Positions 35,624 to 37,007 of a DNA stretch of 37,007 bases are shown piece after piece; positions within the stretch are counted from its first letter, which is position 1, and the number at the start of each line of letters is the position of its first letter. A program made the translations under genes and the position numbers. The notes under the pieces were generated by a model. The model was not told where the DNA came from. It was given only the letters and a program-made list of their open reading frames with translations, and did not search any database. The stretch spans positions 1 through 37,007 of the forward strand of contig JAFXKG010000013.1 in the NCBI GenBank assembly GCA_017531805.1. The letters run 5' to 3'. Origin of the DNA: Clostridia bacterium. GTDB lineage: Bacteria > Bacillota > Clostridia > Christensenellales > UBA1242.

Positions 35624-37007
35624 ATGGACAAGAAAAAGGTAAAAAATCTATTACCACACTTAATGACTTATGTAAAACCGCACAAGTCAGCATTTTTCCT
35701 ATCACTATTGTTTGATTTGCTGGCCATTGCGCTAAACATGGCTATACCACTCTTTTCTGGTAAAGCAATTGATACTATGATAGGTGTAGGCAATGTAAAT
35801 TTTGTTTTGTTATATAAATATTTGGGTACAATTTTACTTTTAACTTTTACAAGTTCGTTATTCGACTGGTTGGGTACACACTACATGAACTTGTTAACTT
35901 ACAAAACATCACAATCGATGCGCAATACAATCTACAGAAAATTAAACACAGTGCCAATCAAATTTGTGGACAACACTTCACATGGTGATGTTATGAACAC
36001 AATGATTGCCGATGTAGAAAATGTTACAGACGGATTTTTAGAAGGTTTTAAAACCATTGTTTGCGGAATTTTCCAAGTGATTGTTGTTGCTATATTTATG
36101 TTTGTGTTAAAATGGCAACTTGCGCTTTTGGTGGTTTTGGTTGCACCTTTATCATTGTTGTTGGCATTAAAAATTACAAAAAAGAGTAAAAAATTATATC
36201 AAATTCGTGTGGATATGCAAGGTAAGATGAGTGGTTATTCTGAAGAAATGATAACCAACATGAAAATTATCAAAGCATATAATAACGAAAAAAATACAGT
36301 AAAAAACTTTGTAGATATTAACGAAGATTTGTATCAATCAAGTGAAAAAGCCACTTTTTATGCGTCTTTGGCAAATCCGTCATCAAGACTTGTAAACGGA
36401 ATATTGTATGGTGCAGTTGGTGTTGGTGGCGTAGTGCTGGCCTTGCATAATTTGATAAAAATTGGTGCTATTTCAAGCTTTTTGTCTTATTCGGATAACT
36501 TTACAAAACCTTTCAATGATTTAACAAGTATATTTGCAGATTTAAATGTGGCTATTGCCAGTATGGAACGCGTTTTTGAGTTAATAGAGCAAGACGAAGA
36601 AATAGATGATAGCACATTGCCAAGTATGAAATTCTGCAACAAAGAAGTAAGCATAAAAAATGTTGATTTTAGTTATTCGACATCATTTAAATTAATCGAA
36701 AACTTAAATTTGGAAGTAAAAGCAGGCGAGCGTGTGGCTATTGTAGGGCCAACAGGTTGTGGAAAAAGTACAATCATAAATTTGTTGATGAGATTTTATG
36801 ATGTCAATAGTGGTAGTATTAAAGTTTCCAACAAAGATATTAGAAAAGTAAAAAGGCAATCGTTTAGACAATTCTATGGCATGGTTTTGCAAGAAAGTTG
36901 GCTTTACAATGCAAGTGTAAAAGATAATGTTGCGTATGGCAAACCAGATGCATCCATGGATGAAATTATAGAAGCTTGTAAACTTGCAAATGCGCACTCG
37001 TTTATAG
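35624..37007 (+). CDS. ABC exporter half-transporter, partner subunit (cut by window end)
   Basis: The reading frame runs from the ATG at 35624, preceded by TAGGAG, through 461 codons to the window edge with no stop. It has a six-helix membrane domain (about 18-300). The nucleotide-binding domain begins near 340: Walker A GPTGCGKS (375-382) and Q-loop LQESWLYN. Signature, Walker B and switch regions lie outside the window, so whether this half carries the functional catalytic Glu cannot be seen. It should, if the pair follows the usual asymmetric design. Co-transcribed with the preceding half. Confidence 0.94.
   Translation, partial: MDKKKVKNLLPHLMTYVKPHKSAFFLSLLFDLLAIALNMAIPLFSGKAIDTMIGVGNVNFVLLYKYLGTILLLTFTSSLFDWLGTHYMNLLTYKTSQSMRNTIYRKLNTVPIKFVDNTSHGDVMNTMIADVENVTDGFLEGFKTIVCGIFQVIVVAIFMFVLKWQLALLVVLVAPLSLLLALKITKKSKKLYQIRVDMQGKMSGYSEEMITNMKIIKAYNNEKNTVKNFVDINEDLYQSSEKATFYASLANPSSRLVNGILYGAVGVGGVVLALHNLIKIGAISSFLSYSDNFTKPFNDLTSIFADLNVAIASMERVFELIEQDEEIDDSTLPSMKFCNKEVSIKNVDFSYSTSFKLIENLNLEVKAGERVAIVGPTGCGKSTIINLLMRFYDVNSGSIKVSNKDIRKVKRQSFRQFYGMVLQESWLYNASVKDNVAYGKPDASMDEIIEACKLANAHSFI

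Noticed and set aside
1..37007. CRISPR arrays, insertion sequences, riboswitches or T-boxes
   Set aside because: No regularly spaced repeats, transposase-like proteins, terminal inverted repeats flanking an ORF, or recognisable riboswitch/T-box cores were found on either strand by eye.

Overview
The window is AT-rich DNA of a low-GC Bacillota (Firmicutes) bacterium. The sporulation genes spoIVB and spoIIE, an FtsK/SpoIIIE translocase, the dnaB-dnaI helicase-loading pair and two conserved neighbourhoods (rpsO-pnp-ylxY-like; spoIIE-tilS) point to an endospore-forming clostridial or bacillar lineage, probably uncultured and host-associated (inference). The genetic code looks standard: TGG encodes Trp, and TGA ends spoIIE, although it is the only TGA stop I see. 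Genes are packed tightly on both strands, mostly as one- to three-gene units closed by intrinsic terminators, several of them bidirectional.

Layout. 1-2600: tRNA-Glu and tRNA-Met (minus), a divergent nucleoside diphosphate kinase, two tandem related small ORFs, a tRNA-Leu with the unusual anticodon AAG, and a GNAT acetyltransferase followed by a structured RNA. 2600-5300: two orphan small proteins, a PlsC-type acyltransferase and an M19 dipeptidase. 5300-9800: ftsK/spoIIIE, a small ORF carrying a canonical -1 frameshift heptamer, and spoIVB. 9800-17450: rpsO, pnp, an orphan, a YlxY-like pseudo-deacetylase, spoIIE and tilS. 17440-23760: a YegS-like lipid-kinase homologue, a TasA-like secreted protein, rmuC, a VanW protein, a leucine-rich-repeat protein with a phage-tail-type segment plus a small coiled-coil partner, and a membrane protein. 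23900-26700: rpmG-secE-nusG-orphan-rplK-rplA, with leader hairpins. 26800-29800: an accessory stretch (XRE regulator, M48 metallopeptidase, two unknowns) and dut. 29850-32210: dnaI and a DnaB-type initiator with four DnaD-like units. 32300-end: an M1-family lipoprotein peptidase and a heterodimeric ABC exporter whose second half runs off the window.

Main observation. Two initiation styles coexist. About half of the transcription units have a promoter, a 10-60 nt leader and a strong AGGAG-type Shine-Dalgarno. At least six, probably eight, others have no Shine-Dalgarno, and their -10 hexamer ends only 5-7 nt before the ATG, which places the transcription start on the start codon. These predicted leaderless messengers include the replication initiator, both lipid-enzyme homologues, VanW, the ABC exporter and the GNAT protein. 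Leaderless genes at this density are unusual for Bacillota and are the signal most worth testing here.

No insertion sequence, CRISPR array or complete prophage was seen. No stretch longer than 300 bases lacks an annotated feature. The longest without a gene are 2414-2692 (structured RNA, terminator, promoter) and 23763-23989 (terminator, promoter, leader hairpin).
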